Positions 1 through 11,177 of a stretch of 64,000 nt of DNA are shown in pieces. The notes under the pieces are model-generated. The model was not told where the DNA came from. It saw nothing but the letters and a program-made list of their open reading frames with translations, and ran no database searches. The translations under genes were made by a program, and so were the position numbers. Origin of the DNA: Rhodosorus marinus (lineage: Eukaryota; Rhodophyta; Stylonematophyceae; Stylonematales; Stylonemataceae); the NCBI GenBank assembly GCA_029953675.1, contig JAMWBK010000002.1, positions 2,728,001 through 2,792,000 on the forward strand. The letters are read 5' to 3'. Position 1 is the first letter of the stretch; each line of letters begins with the position of its first letter.

Positions 1-1
1 T

Positions 2-990
2 GGGTTTATGGGTGCCACGAGCTACTACTTCACGCTTAGGTTTCTTCCGATTGGAGACGCCAACGGTAAGCACCCAGCCAGCAACACCCACACCTGCCCT
101 GAGAAACAGCAGCTTACTTCCATTTTTTTGGATAGCATTGACCTTTACTGGTCCAATTATTACAATGGTCATGGCGTCTATATTCCTCGGCGAGAGCTTT
201 CGTTCTTTCCATGTCTTCGGCGCAGCAGCGGCCTCGATTGGGGTACTTCTTGTTGCTGGCCCCAATGAAATTATTAAGAATCTTAGCAGCTCAGCAGGAG
301 GGATGACGAGGCTCATTGGAGCATGCTGCGCGCTCAGTCAAGCAGTATGCAGTAGTATGTCTTATCTTGCGATTAGGACGGTCGGCAACAAGGCGAGCTT
401 TGCCTGTAGCGTGTTTGCGTTTAGTCTGTACGTAGCCCCTCTGATGGCAGTGGAAGGCTGCATCTTGGGAACGCCCGTTTTTATGTTGCCCAGGAGCTCG
501 AGGGAGTGGCTTGTTATCCTACTAGCCGGTTCGTTTGCACTGTTGGCTAACAGTTTGCTCTCGATGTCTCTGCAGATGGTGGAAGCGAGTAAGTCACCAT
601 TTTCCGCGTTAATACCTCTAGATATAGATTTACTTCATTGCTCATGCCAACTTAAAGGGAATAGGGAAGCTCTCGCCCATGAGTAACCGGTCGTTAGTGG
701 ACCGAACCTGTTTCTTCCGAAGGCTTGACTTTTTTTAGTATATATCCGGCTAACCGTTGTGTTGCTTCGCAGGCAAATCTGGACCCGCGAGGAATCTCCA
801 GCTGCTCTTCGCGTTCCTTTTCGGATGGTTATTCTTGGGAGAAACGCCAAAGATCGAGTCGATTATCGGATCATGTATTATTCTGTCAGCAATATTGTAC
901 ATTGGGTACAAAACTCTCGAAGAGGAGAGAAACGAGTATCCAGACACTCCATCCCCGTTTCCGCCTGAGACCCCAACCCCAGACATGTAG
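2..990 (+). CDS. EamA/DMT-family membrane transporter, 5' end outside window
   Basis: This is the 3' part of a multi-pass membrane protein of the drug/metabolite transporter (EamA) superfamily. Proposed exons are <2-65, 136-588 and 773-990, joined by GT-AG introns of 70 and 184 nt with matching phases. The first exon ends in a segment like FLPIGDAN, and after splicing continues into ALTFTGPIITMVMASIFLGE. That is the usual EamA pattern of a short loop followed by a helix ending in LGE. A second such helix ends at WLFLGETP, so both halves of the tandem-repeat fold are represented. The C-terminus is a proline-rich cytosolic tail ending TPTPDM. About 244 residues are visible and roughly one third of a usual family member is missing upstream. 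The substrate cannot be told from sequence; triose-phosphate, nucleotide-sugar and amino-acid exporters share this fold. Confidence 0.85.
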
Positions 991-2880
991 CGATGTGTGT
1001 AGTAGCTACCGGGTGGTTAGCTGGAGGCGATCCAGAACATTATTTACAGAGAAATGTCCTTAGCAAATTTCTTCATGTGATACTAGTAAATGCCAACTGC
1101 AACCAACAGGTTTTTCCGGGCAACAGTATGGTATGCAGACTCACCGGGCCACTCGACACAAAAAAAAAAAACCTCGTAAATCTCCGTCCATTCAGGTCCA
1201 TCCCGAATTCATTCACCCTTGTTACGGACCTGGCCTATCCAGGAAATGGAATAAACTTACACGACATAACCCGACCTTCATCTCACAACAACGACTCTTC
1301 CCCCATCCCCTCACCCCGTTCCCCCTCCCGGACCGATCCATCTCAAGCTGACACCCACGTCAGTCCAATCCAATAAGAATCCTAGTACCCAGTACGGACA
1401 ACCTGTCAAATATATTCTTTTGATATTAAACAATTTATTCCTCTAGGGGACGTCCAAATCTTCAACAAAAAGGAAAATCGATTCAAAATAATTTGTAATT
1501 CATCACATTTGAGATAGAACCCTTAACCAATCCCATGTGGAGGTTTCCGACGAATCGGCGATGAAACGACGTGGACAGTCTGTCCTGTCCGGTCGACGAA
1601 AGAATTTTTTATTATTGAATAGTATATAAAAAAATTAGCTCCGCGGTTGGGAATGATTAAAAAAACGAAAAGGATGATGTGGAGATTTGTCCGATAATTG
1701 TTTTTAAAATGAGAACAAATTCGTCTTGTATTTTGGGAAAAGGAACGTGAGATTTTCTGCGATTTTTTTGACATTTCTGTGTTTTTTTTTCCCCGAGGAT
1801 TTTGGATGTTACAGGCTGTCATGAAACTACCATTGGCCATTCGGGATTGGGTCCAGCAGGTGATGGTAAAAATCGGGGATTTCGTGGATTGACGGAAGAA
1901 AGTAGGATTTTTTTTTTTTGGCCGGGCGGGCGGCGGAGGAGGTTGAAGACGATGGAACCATTTGGAGACTCTGTCATGCTTTCTGCAGTTCAGTGAAGCA
2001 CTATGGTACTGTTTTTTGTTGTCCTCTGCCATGAGTAAAGCCTCCTCTGACGAAGCTTATAAAAAAGGAAGAAAAGCGGAACCCGACAGGCGGACATCGA
2101 AAGCAGCCGTCAGACCTAAATCCTCAGCGGGCCGGCCCACTAAATCCATCGAATCCAATCTGCAGCCGTCAATCACGCTCCATCGTAGTCATTAGTCATA
2201 TATCTGCAACGGGTCGGACGAGTTTTCAGACTACTGAAAAGCAATCTCTCTGTCATCCAATGCTGAGTCCAGCCTTTTCGGAGAGAACACAGTATAGCAC
2301 ATTTTTTACCGAATCCATCGTCTTACAACCACATCAAGCCGTGATACGGCCTACCAAAGTCTCTCAAGAGCGGATAACACCAATTCAGTTGTTCTCAAAA
2401 CGCTCACGAGTTTTCCAAAAGCGACGAAACCCCCCAGAGGAGAAAGTACATATGACCTTATTGAAACTACTAGGTTTCTTTGTAGTAGGTGGTCACAGAT
2501 TGAGGCGGCGAGGAGAGGGAAGTGTTCTGGTTTTTCCGAATGAGAAAGGGCTTTGAGGTGACGAGCTGAGTGCCGTGGTTCAGTTTTCTTGGTGTTTAGG
2601 CTTTTAGGGGTTGACAAGCTACGAGAAGGGGTTTGCGCTGTTTTGCTTGCTTGGATAGCTGTTTTTTATTGCGGAGTCTGATCCGCTGGCCACGACGTGT
2701 TCGGGCGGAAACTGAGCGGTTGCCACTGCTGGTTGTGTTGATTTTGTTATCTAGAGTTTAGTATTGGATAGGAGGGCGGGGTCAGTACTGGGAGGAACAA
2801 CAAGACCCTCGTGTGAGGTAGTTTTGCGGGATTGTGGACGGGCGCTTGCTTCCAAGGGTCTAGCGGAAACTTTGGCCAAC
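991..2880. other. Intergenic region, AT-rich with homopolymers
   Basis: No convincing gene is seen. The stretch between the transporter and EngA has poly-A and poly-T runs and several short ORFs on both strands with low-complexity or random-looking translations. It must contain the transporter 3' UTR and the EngA promoter; I see no clear TATA box or other defined signal. Confidence 0.6.
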
Positions 2881-5127
2881 ATGACTACTGGTGGTGCGGG
2901 TTTCGTTTCCAATATCGGTTTCACAACGAGACTTGTAAGTGGCAATATATGTCGCAGAACTGCGGGAGGGGGGAAGAGCGTGAGAAGTTGGGCTGTTGAA
3001 CGCGATGCCAAGCAGGAGCTCGGGAAACCTGATGTCGAATTCGATATTGGCGACTTTGGCGGCCTGGAGGAGGGGTGGACCCTAGAGGAAGATCTCCCAG
3101 AGGAAGGAACCGTCTCGGTAGGCTTACAAGATTTGTACTGAGCGATAAGATTCCAACACCGCATTGTTGTCGAGGTTGTACTCACCCCCTGTCAACGACA
3201 AACTGGATTTGGTTCATGTTTTGTAATACAGGAACCCAAGCAAAGATTACCGATGGTCGCGGTTATTGGAAGGCCGAATGTTGGAAAAAGTATGATTGTT
3301 AACAGGCTGTCTGAGTCATACCGAGGAGGGTCTATCGTGCACGATCTTGTTGGTACAACACGGGATCGAACGTACAGGCGGGCGTTTTGGGCCGACAAGG
3401 AGTTTTTTGTTGTGGATACCGGTGGTTTGATATTTGAGGACGATCCTAATCAGGTAAAGCTGCCTTTTGAATTCTGGTGGAGCATTAGGGGGAGCTAAAA
3501 TTCGTTCTTGTTTTGATACTCTCTGAAGGTCTTCTTAAAGGAGATCCGGCAGCAAGCTCTGATTGCCCTGGAGGAAGCGGCCGCGGTGATATTTGTCACA
3601 GATGGCCAACAGGGGGTGAACCCTCTTGACGAGCAAATAGCAGTATTCCTTCGAAAGGAGTGTAAAGTACCTGTATATCTGGCCGTTAACAAATGCGAAT
3701 CTGACAATGGAGAAGTATGAATACCCAGATGTCCTCAACTAGCGCCTGAGTAGCTGCTGATATTTCGCGCTTGATGTTATTCCCCAGTTTATGGCAGCTG
3801 AATTCTGGACTCTCGGTATGGGTCAACCATTTGCGGTTAGCGGAATTCATGGAACTGGAACTGGGGACCTGATGGATGAGGTCTGCTTCAACCTACCAAA
3901 GGTGAGTGTTAGCAGGTCACGATCAAGATCTGGTCAGCAAGAAACTGATGGTCGCGTGATTCTGCTTCCGCACTCAGGTTGTGGATCCAGTGGAGGATAC
4001 CGCCATCAACGTCTCAATTATTGGGAAACCAAACGTCGGAAAATCGACTTTGCTTAACAGATTGGTACAGAGTGACAGAGCAATCGTCAGCAACATACCA
4101 GGGACAACGAGAGACAGCGTTGATGAAATGGTAGAGAATGATGGAAAGCTGTATAGGCTAATTGATACTGCTGGAATTAGGAGGAAACGTGGGATTGAAT
4201 ATGGAACAGAATTCTTCATGATCAATAGAGCGTTTAATGCAATCCGAAGATCTGATGTAAGACTATGCGGAAACGAGACATGTTGAGAGAAACGAGCAGA
4301 GGCTGATAGTTTTTTTTGACGTTCACCATTATGATCAGGTTTCCCTGCTGCTGGTTGATGGCACTGAGGACATGTCCGACCAGGACGGAAAGATTGCCGA
4401 ACGAGTGGTGGACGAAGGTAGAGGGTGTGTAATAATATGTAACAAGTGGGACGCTGTAAGAAAAACTGCCTCACAGCATACTCAATTACCATGGAGTCGC
4501 AAATTTCTAACTTCACCAGTACTATTTTCGTTTCAGATCGAAGACAAGGACAATTCGTCGTGGAAGAAAATGAACGACTACGTACGGGAGTCTCTTCCAC
4601 AACTGACATGGGCACCAATTGTCGTAGCATCCGCCCTCACAGGCCAGAGAACTGCAAATGTTTTCAAGGTGCGATTCGTGAACATCGCAAAAGGAGCTCC
4701 ATGAAGTAGATACATATGCCATATCTGATTATGGCCATGCTTTGATAGGAGGTGGACAATGCCGTTGAGCAGCACCGGAGGCGAGTTTCAACTGCTGTTC
4801 TGAACGAGGTGCTGTATGAGGCTGTCTCCTGGCACAAGCCCCCAGCGACGAAGGCAGGAAGGCAGGGCAAGATTTACTATTGCACACAGGTTTGTTTGAC
4901 GACAGACATTTTACCCTTTGCCGGACTAGCTTTTCTCACGAAAGCGTTTCACTTGAGTATAGGTCTCCGTCAGACCACCAACAATAGCTATGTTCGTCAA
5001 CGATCCTTCACTGTTCAGAGAGAACTACAGGAGATACATGGAGGGTCAATTCAGGAAAGCTCTTGGTTTCGCTGGCACGCCTATTCGGGTTGTGTGGAGG
5101 GGAAAGTCGAGGGCTCCAATCCTCTAA
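2881..5127 (+). CDS. EngA/Der double Era-like GTPase, organelle-targeted
   Basis: This is a 530-residue protein in nine exons (2881-3117, 3232-3453, 3529-3714, 3788-3901, 3978-4256, 4339-4455, 4537-4668, 4749-4889, 4963-5127). It has two tandem GTPase domains. The first has the P-loop GRPNVGKS, the G2/G3-region motif GTTRD, DTGG and the guanine-specificity motif NKCE. The second has [17 protein letters not shown] and NKWD followed by SALTG. The KH-like C-terminal domain ends with a typical [13 protein letters not shown] tail. In bacteria and chloroplasts this GTPase matures the large (50S) ribosomal subunit. About 120 residues precede the first P-loop; the first 40 are Ser/Thr/Arg-rich and poor in acids, which suggests a plastid (or mitochondrial) transit peptide. 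The start is the first in-frame ATG. NKCE instead of NKxD in the first domain is a slight deviation. Confidence 0.93.
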
Positions 5128-5354
5128 GGTAGCCGCTTGTCTGTGGGAAGCGTTGTCCGAGGTCCGAAGGAGAGTGGCTGTTCGCTTCACTAGATCCTTT
5201 TATGTTATTCACAAATAGTGGGAAGCGGAGCTAAGGAAATACTACCGAAAGAACTTCTGCTGCAGTTGGGTGTAGACTACTTGGACGAGTTCGTGTCAGT
5301 AAAGTTGACATCAGAGAACAAGGTGCTATCGCAAAAGAAATAGTCCACAAAACC

Positions 5355-8300
5355 CTAGTCAACATGCACGTCCATAGCTGATGCGTCCGCAGAGAGAAAC
5401 TCGTAAAGCACTTTGGCATCAGAATTGCCCAGGATCTTCTCAAGCTCTTCAAGCGGTAGCTCGACCAGCTCCTTGATGGTAGAGACACTCTCCAGTACTT
5501 TCCGGATGTTCCTATTGGAGATACCTGGGAGCGTTCGCAGAAAATGGAGCTGTCGGTGGTTGATTCCTCCGTCAGCTTCAGGATCTTCCTCTTGTAGACC
5601 CAATGTAGCCGCGAGTTCTTCGTCGGGCTCCTCTTCACCTATTTTGAGTTCCTGAAGAAGGTTTGCAGCTTCGAACGGGGTACGACACCATAACAAGCGC
5701 AATTGCGGGAACTGCTGAGTAAGAATTACGGTTTTCGCTACGACGCTGCTGATCGACACCTGCTTGTCCAGTTCAGCCGAAGTAGCCAAGCAAAAAGGCC
5801 TACTTTGATCGAACTCCAAGAGCAAACACGGAGTTTTATAGTAGCGTGTCATTTTCTCAACCTTCCGGGGAGCGAGAAACGATTACCGGCCTTTCAGAAC
5901 ACTTGAGTAGCAATAGTGCAATTGCAATGCTCGCGGTACATGCCCACCTGGTTGAACAACCGCCCCGAGCTGAAGGAGCTAACCAGGTCCGGAATGCTCT
6001 TTCGCTCGACGCAAATGGACGGGCTGAGAATGTAATCTCCGATCGGCAGGGTCAGCGGGACCAAGTCCATCCCAGCCCCGTGAAGAATACCACAAAGTGA
6101 GCTCCTTAATTCCCTCATATCCACGACAATCTTTTTCCCAGGGATATTTTTCGCGCTTTTTAGGAGTCGGGAATCGCGATCAACGCCCAAAGATCTACCA
6201 ATACCAAGCTCCGATCCAACGAGAGTTTCACTAGGGGCGACCGTGCCGTGGAAAAGACTCAGCAATGACAACGGTAAAAGATTTCTCACGATCTGATACT
6301 TACTCTAGTTGTTCATCCTCCAACCTGCCCTCCTGATTCGCGTGAATGATCATCGTCTCCTTCTCTCGGATCAAAGCTTCAAACGCCTCCTGTTCCCTCT
6401 GCACACTATACAAATACCTCTTCTGCTCAACGGATTCCTCGTATGTTACGAAGTAGACCCGAAGCTGTTGTCCTGGATGATCAGCTTTGTACATTTCCAC
6501 CTGTATCGATCAAGAGAGGACCCCTTAGACGGAGAAGACTATTGCCGAGTTCTGCAGACCGTCGATTACCTGTCTCACGCAATGAACGACTGGATCATAA
6601 ATAACTACAAACGAAGGCTGGAGGTCGTCGAGCAGCCTCTTCACGTTTCCAGGTATGTTAGAAACTATTGAAAGCACTATTTCAACCTTGGTCTGAGCAG
6701 TTTCCGAGCTTGCTGAAATAGGAAAGGTGTCTTCTGTACGAGTCGCAGCGCCTGAAGACCCAGCAACAGTCACTGTTCCTTCATCGTTTTTCTCCATCTC
6801 CTGGCTTTGGGATCTCACGATGACGTATGCTTTCCGCTTGTTCTCCTCGCCAGGTCTGCTGAACTGAGTGAGAGTCGTCTGTAATCCACCAGATGAATCT
6901 CCAATATCTTCCTTGGTGTGGGTCATGGACTTCTGGATAGCATTCCGGTACAATCGATTGGATCTGTGTTTCAGGAACCTTTCAAAGTCGTCCACCAGCA
7001 TTTGCTCACCGCCCTTGCAAAGAAACTGAGATATTTGAATAGCAGTGATCTCGTCCCTAAAAACGAAAAGAAAAATATTCACGACATAGATAATTTGAGC
7101 GACGCTTTCGGAGGGTTCATTGTTGCCGGTCCTCACCTCACGAAAATTATTGCTCGCGGATTTGGGTTCTCGATCCGCTTCCCATCTGACTCAATTTCCT
7201 CAAGCACATCTTGCAGCAAGTTCCATTTTGGATTCAATTCGAGAACAGGGCTAACAACGACGCTGTCTCCGTCTTGTAAACGATTTTCCTTGCCATTCTC
7301 CTTCTCTCCCACAGGGAAGTATTCTTCCATAAGATTTGAAGATCGCAGAGCACTCCGATAGACTCGAATGCGAGCTAAGGTGAAAACGATGTCCGCTTCC
7401 CGTGTCATGAGCCAGGTCGACTGAAAGCCGTCACCTTGACGGAGACTCTCCACCAGCTCGTGAAACTGAATGCAGTCCAATTTGTGCAAATTAGACAGCA
7501 GTTTCCGCAAAAACTTCAAGTCCTCCAACGGTTGTCGAACCTTTGCACCAGTTGTGTGCCATACGGCTTCCAGTTGATTTTTTATGATATCGTGGAAGCT
7601 TCTGTATAGAGCTTCCTCGATTTTAATCTCTGTAAGATCAACGTTTCTGTTAGCCCTTTTGAGTTCTCCGAGGCAGAAAGCTGTGACGTCCAAGATGCTC
7701 TGTTGTATGGCCATCATGGATGTCGTCATCGGCTGCGTCAGCTCCACAACGTCTGCAGGGCGAGTGTCAAGTACGTCTTGAACTATTTCGTGGAATCGAG
7801 GCCACAGGAAGAGCCGCCTCACATAGAGACTTCTCATAATCTTCTCACAGTTGTGAAACCCTTTACGAAGGACCTCTGGTTCTTCGGTGAAGGCTTTTAT
7901 AAAGCCCTCCTTATTGTTCTTTCTGTAAAGACGAAGAACGAAGGCCTCTGCAGTCGTCTCCTGAACGCGATGTGCATCGTTAACAATAATGCCCACTACT
8001 TTGTTGACAGGAATAACGCTCCGGAGGAAATCATGGACCAGTATTCTTGCCGTGGCAGCTAGGAACCCACCAGAGGCATAAACCTCACGCCGTTCTGGTA
8101 TGCTATACTCAGAAGTTATCAACCGAGGCGCACTGCTAGACTTCCCGCTTTCAATCACATGCCTAGACAGTTCCGCTGCCAATGCGGGACTTATCTGGAG
8201 GCCTAATACAATCGATCCCTCCGGAGAGTCTTTGAGAACCGAGTCCACAAGATTGGTGAATGCGAATGAAGCCCCGAGACCATGGCCGAGAACAACGAGG

Positions 8301-8362
8301 CCGTCCTCATCTCGAACTTCTTCCAGAATCTTGTCGTACAACCTCTTCATCATGGCTGCCAA
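5355..8362 (-). CDS. ERCC4: XPF/Rad1/ERCC4 structure-specific DNA repair endonuclease subunit
   Basis: This is the catalytic subunit of the XPF-ERCC1 nuclease used in nucleotide excision repair and interstrand crosslink repair. Exons in order are 7137-8362, 6570-7056, 6304-6500, 5948-6230 and 5355-5861; total about 899 residues, close to the human protein. The N-terminal degenerate SF2 helicase-like domain reads colinearly with human XPF (GFIKAF, LWPRFH, NPKW segments). The nuclease core has GDYILS and CVERKSIPDL, that is the GDx(n)ERKx3D active site. The C-terminal helix-hairpin-helix pair includes LRTLPGIS and a second hairpin. The 3' splice site before exon 4 is ambiguous: position 6230 gives a 73-nt intron and 6257 gives a 46-nt intron, both in frame. 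It converges with the EngA gene, with only 227 bp between the two stop codons. Confidence 0.93.
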
Positions 8363-9874
8363 CTAGCGCACTTGCGCAACAGCCTATCTTCCGTACGCAA
8401 GTGCGACACTCCGGGCTTTATTAAGGGTCGAATGGGTTCACCAAACCTTCATTTTCCACGGAACGCCTTCCGCCGGTACTCCTCTTAGCATGGAGCTTCA
8501 CTCATCTCATTGTTGTTCTTCAATAGCTTGGAAGCATCAGTTACCACCCAAGAGACACCCGCTCGGACCTGTATATCAGTCACATGATTGGACTATCAAT
8601 AGTCGCAAGCTCTCAAGCTACGGCGGTGAAACGCCCTCCATCGCGTTGTGAAGAAACTGAGCTCACAAAGCGGTTGACTGAAGGATCCATTTTTCCAATC
8701 GAATTCAGCCGTGGACAACTAAACCAATTTCACTAATATCCCTTCCCATTCCACTTCCCGGAGACTGCCCGATCCCGCCCCGACGGAAGCGGACGGATGC
8801 AAGTTGTTGAAGCTTCTACAACTCATCCCCTCGCGCTTGATGAGCAAACGATCTCATGCTGCTCGCGTCCCTTTAAGATCACCTTGCTACGCAACCCATC
8901 AATACCCTTAGCTCTTGGAACGATAGAGGCCTTGCTATGTCGGAATCAATCCGCTTAATATAAACTTTCGTACCTCCTCATACAAACCTATGACAGAGGT
9001 ATTCAGGTTGAAATCTTGGATCCGAAATTTTTTCACTCAGAACGGGACGGGCTTCAACCAAAGCATGTGATAAGGACATTAACTCGTAACTAGCTCTGCT
9101 GGTGTCTTTGAACAAGGAGGGGCTCCCCATGTCAAATTCTCCTGATCGGAAGGCCTTGACATTCCCTTCCCGAGCTTGAGAATCTCAACTAGTAGCTCAG
9201 AACACAACTAATTCAGGAGTACAAGACACGGACCTTCCTGCTTTTAACCGGTCTCACTACGCACAAATCTTCTCTGCAAACCACCTCGAAGGTTTGTTGG
9301 ACCTCCTCTTTGTGTACCACTCCAGCGCACTATTCCTTGAACCGACGTAAAACTCTATTCATGTTTTATAAATAAATAATACTCGTTTCTGACATACCAC
9401 ATGACCATTTGATTTTCCTAAATTTTATTTTGGCGAAGCGACTCTGGCCTATGATACTTTCGCTCATTTGGGAACGGTATGAAGTGAATAGCCGTTACAT
9501 TTAAAAATAGGACGAAAATAATAGGAAAAACTACTTTTTGAGGTGGTCTGGTGAGAAAGACGATGTGTTGGTTTTGAGGTCTGGGATTGAAGGCCACTCT
9601 CGAGCATTGGTTTGTGGGCATGGTGGGTGGGGAAGGAAGGTTTTTTTTTTGTAGTTAATGAGGAGGCGTATGGTTAAGTCTCAAGATACGGTTCAGCAGA
9701 GCTTGTGTCTAAGCAAGCTTCTTTGCCTGCTGCACACTGGCAGCGTGTTTTGGTTGTGATGATGTGATGCGACTACATCGGACGAAGTAAGCGATTTGCA
9801 GAGTTCTAGGTAGGATATAAAGGATTTAAGCGCCGGATTCGCGAGGCTTAGGGAGGTTGCTTTGGACGTAAGAA
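8363..9874. other. Divergent intergenic region between XPF and the securin-like gene
   Basis: This 1.5-kb gap separates two divergently transcribed genes and should hold both promoters. ORFs are short and random. The only structured element I see is the inverted repeat next to the XPF start codon, listed separately. The segment near 9640 has a run of T and the last 200 bp are moderately AT-rich. Confidence 0.6.
8367..8405. repeat. Perfect 10-bp inverted repeat just upstream of XPF start
   Basis: CGCACTTGCG at 8367-8376 is followed after 19 bp by its exact complement CGCAAGTGCG at 8396-8405. The left arm lies only four bases from the XPF ATG, so it would fall in the 5' UTR or core promoter. 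It could be a dimeric transcription-factor site or a 5' UTR stem-loop; function is unknown. Confidence 0.6.
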
Positions 9875-10393
9875 ATGAATGTCGACGCGGAGAATCTGGA
9901 GTCTGTCGCGCACAGATCCGCTTTAGGAGTGAAAAGGGGGCTTAGGACCCCTGGAAGAGGTTTGAGAACTCCTGGAAAGGACCTGCTAACGCCTGGGAAT
10001 AATCTGGGAGCTGGCGGCTCAACTCGACGAGCATTAGGGGATATTACAAATACAGGGAATAGGGCCCCGAGGAGCGAAGCCAAGTTCGAACGCTCAGTCG
10101 CCAAAGCTCCGTTCGAGATACCCGTCGACGTCGACGAAGATCAGATTGAAATCGTCTCGGAGGCCCCTGTGGCTTTAGATGGCAACCCCCTGGTCGACTT
10201 AGAGGAGATTGATGCGCTTCTGGGAAGCTTTTCCGAGGCTGCCAGTAAGAGGAGGGAGAAAATTTTGCCGTTTCCACAACCGCAGAGACCACCTATGCAG
10301 CGGGTGGAATCCATGGACGAGCCCGATTTCAGTGAAGACCTCTTGGATTTTCCGTTGCCAGCAACTGAAGACATACATTTCCAGATTCGCTAG
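9875..10393 (+). CDS. Small D-box protein, securin-like candidate
   Basis: This intronless ORF encodes 172 residues. Around residues 21-44 there are three tandem seven-residue units of the form LxTPGxx. A perfect destruction box RRALGDITN (RxxLxxxxN) lies at residues 51-59, the signal by which the anaphase-promoting complex recognises mitotic substrates. The second half is acidic and contains FPQPQRPP and DLLDFPLP. A basic N-terminus with a D-box, followed by an acidic C-terminus with FP/P-rich motifs and a length below 250 residues, is the general architecture of securins (human PTTG1, plant PATRONUS). These have almost no sequence conservation, so identity is inference. The TPG units are possible proline-directed CDK sites. 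It could instead be another cell-cycle-degraded protein. Confidence 0.6.
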   Translation: MNVDAENLESVAHRSALGVKRGLRTPGRGLRTPGKDLLTPGNNLGAGGSTRRALGDITNTGNRAPRSEAKFERSVAKAPFEIPVDVDEDQIEIVSEAPVALDGNPLVDLEEIDALLGSFSEAASKRREKILPFPQPQRPPMQRVESMDEPDFSEDLLDFPLPATEDIHFQIR

Positions 10394-10904
10394 TGGATTG
10401 AACAGGCCAAGACCACATGATTTCTAGCGATGTACCCTTAAGACAAGCGAAAACAGGCACGTTGGCCCATGCTCGTGCGCTCGTGTCTAGTCGTCTGTCG
10501 CACTTTGTAAGGTAAGCATGAGCGTAAAGGCAGTAATTCGTAATTCGGACCTAAAAACGGTTGTACACGGTTTCATTGGTTGTTCAGGAGACTATAGGAG
10601 GAACGTTGATGCCCCTGAGTATGAGCGTTTCTGCTCGGAGTGCATGATACGATTTTTTTCCACATTTCTACCGATGTTTTATTAACATGCCCCTGACCAG
10701 CCGCTGGACCATATCTAGTTCGGCTAACTTAGTCCGAGCGTAAAGGATTGTGCAGACGCTTATTTGACGGGCACGCTGACTAATTACAACTAAGGGCTTC
10801 TTGCATTGGTTGACGTACCAATACAACCGCTCCGCTCGCTCGCATGCTCGTATGTAGATTACAATTTAGCGCAACTTCATCCGCTGCGAATTCACTACTG
10901 CATC
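10394..10904. other. Intergenic region, no feature seen
   Basis: Between the securin-like gene and the small minus-strand ORF I see no gene, repeat or clear signal. It should contain 3' UTRs of both flanking genes if they are real. Confidence 0.5.
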
Positions 10905-11177
10905 TTATTTCCCGTCCTCAATACATGATGTTCCCAATCTACTCATTCGTTCTAAGTACAAAGCCTTCAACCGTCTGTTTGCCTCCAGGTAATCAGCAAG
11001 ATCCTCCCATCCAGATAGCTCTCTCGACTCTTGAGAACTCACAGGAGAAGCGTTGGTACCTGATGGTCCGTTCGCAGACGAGTTTCCCGGCGCTACTGCC
11101 ACGACATTGCTGGACAGTCCCAAACGCTTTACTTCTCTCACCCAATCTTCCTCATCCTCCTCACGACTCCTCTTCGT
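10905..11177 (-). CDS. Small hypothetical protein
   Basis: An ORF of 90 codons, if started at the internal ATG giving MTKRSREEDEEDW. The translation is charged and soluble-looking: an acidic/basic N-terminus, a Gly/Ser/Asn-rich middle, and a predicted amphipathic helix near DLADYLEANRRLKALYLERM. No family is recognised. The opposite strand is also open over much of this stretch, so it may be a chance ORF; composition is the only support. The ORF stays open upstream to 11285, but that extension is hydrophobic and unlike the rest. Confidence 0.35.
   Translation of the reverse strand, partial: TKRSREEDEEDWVREVKRLGLSSNVVAVAPGNSSANGPSGTNASPVSSQESRELSGWEDLADYLEANRRLKALYLERMSRLGTSCIEDGK

Noticed and set aside
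1523-2032. 169-codon minus-strand ORF in the gap before EngA
   Set aside because: Low-complexity translation with a poly-Pro run caused by G-rich DNA and no domain or splice context.
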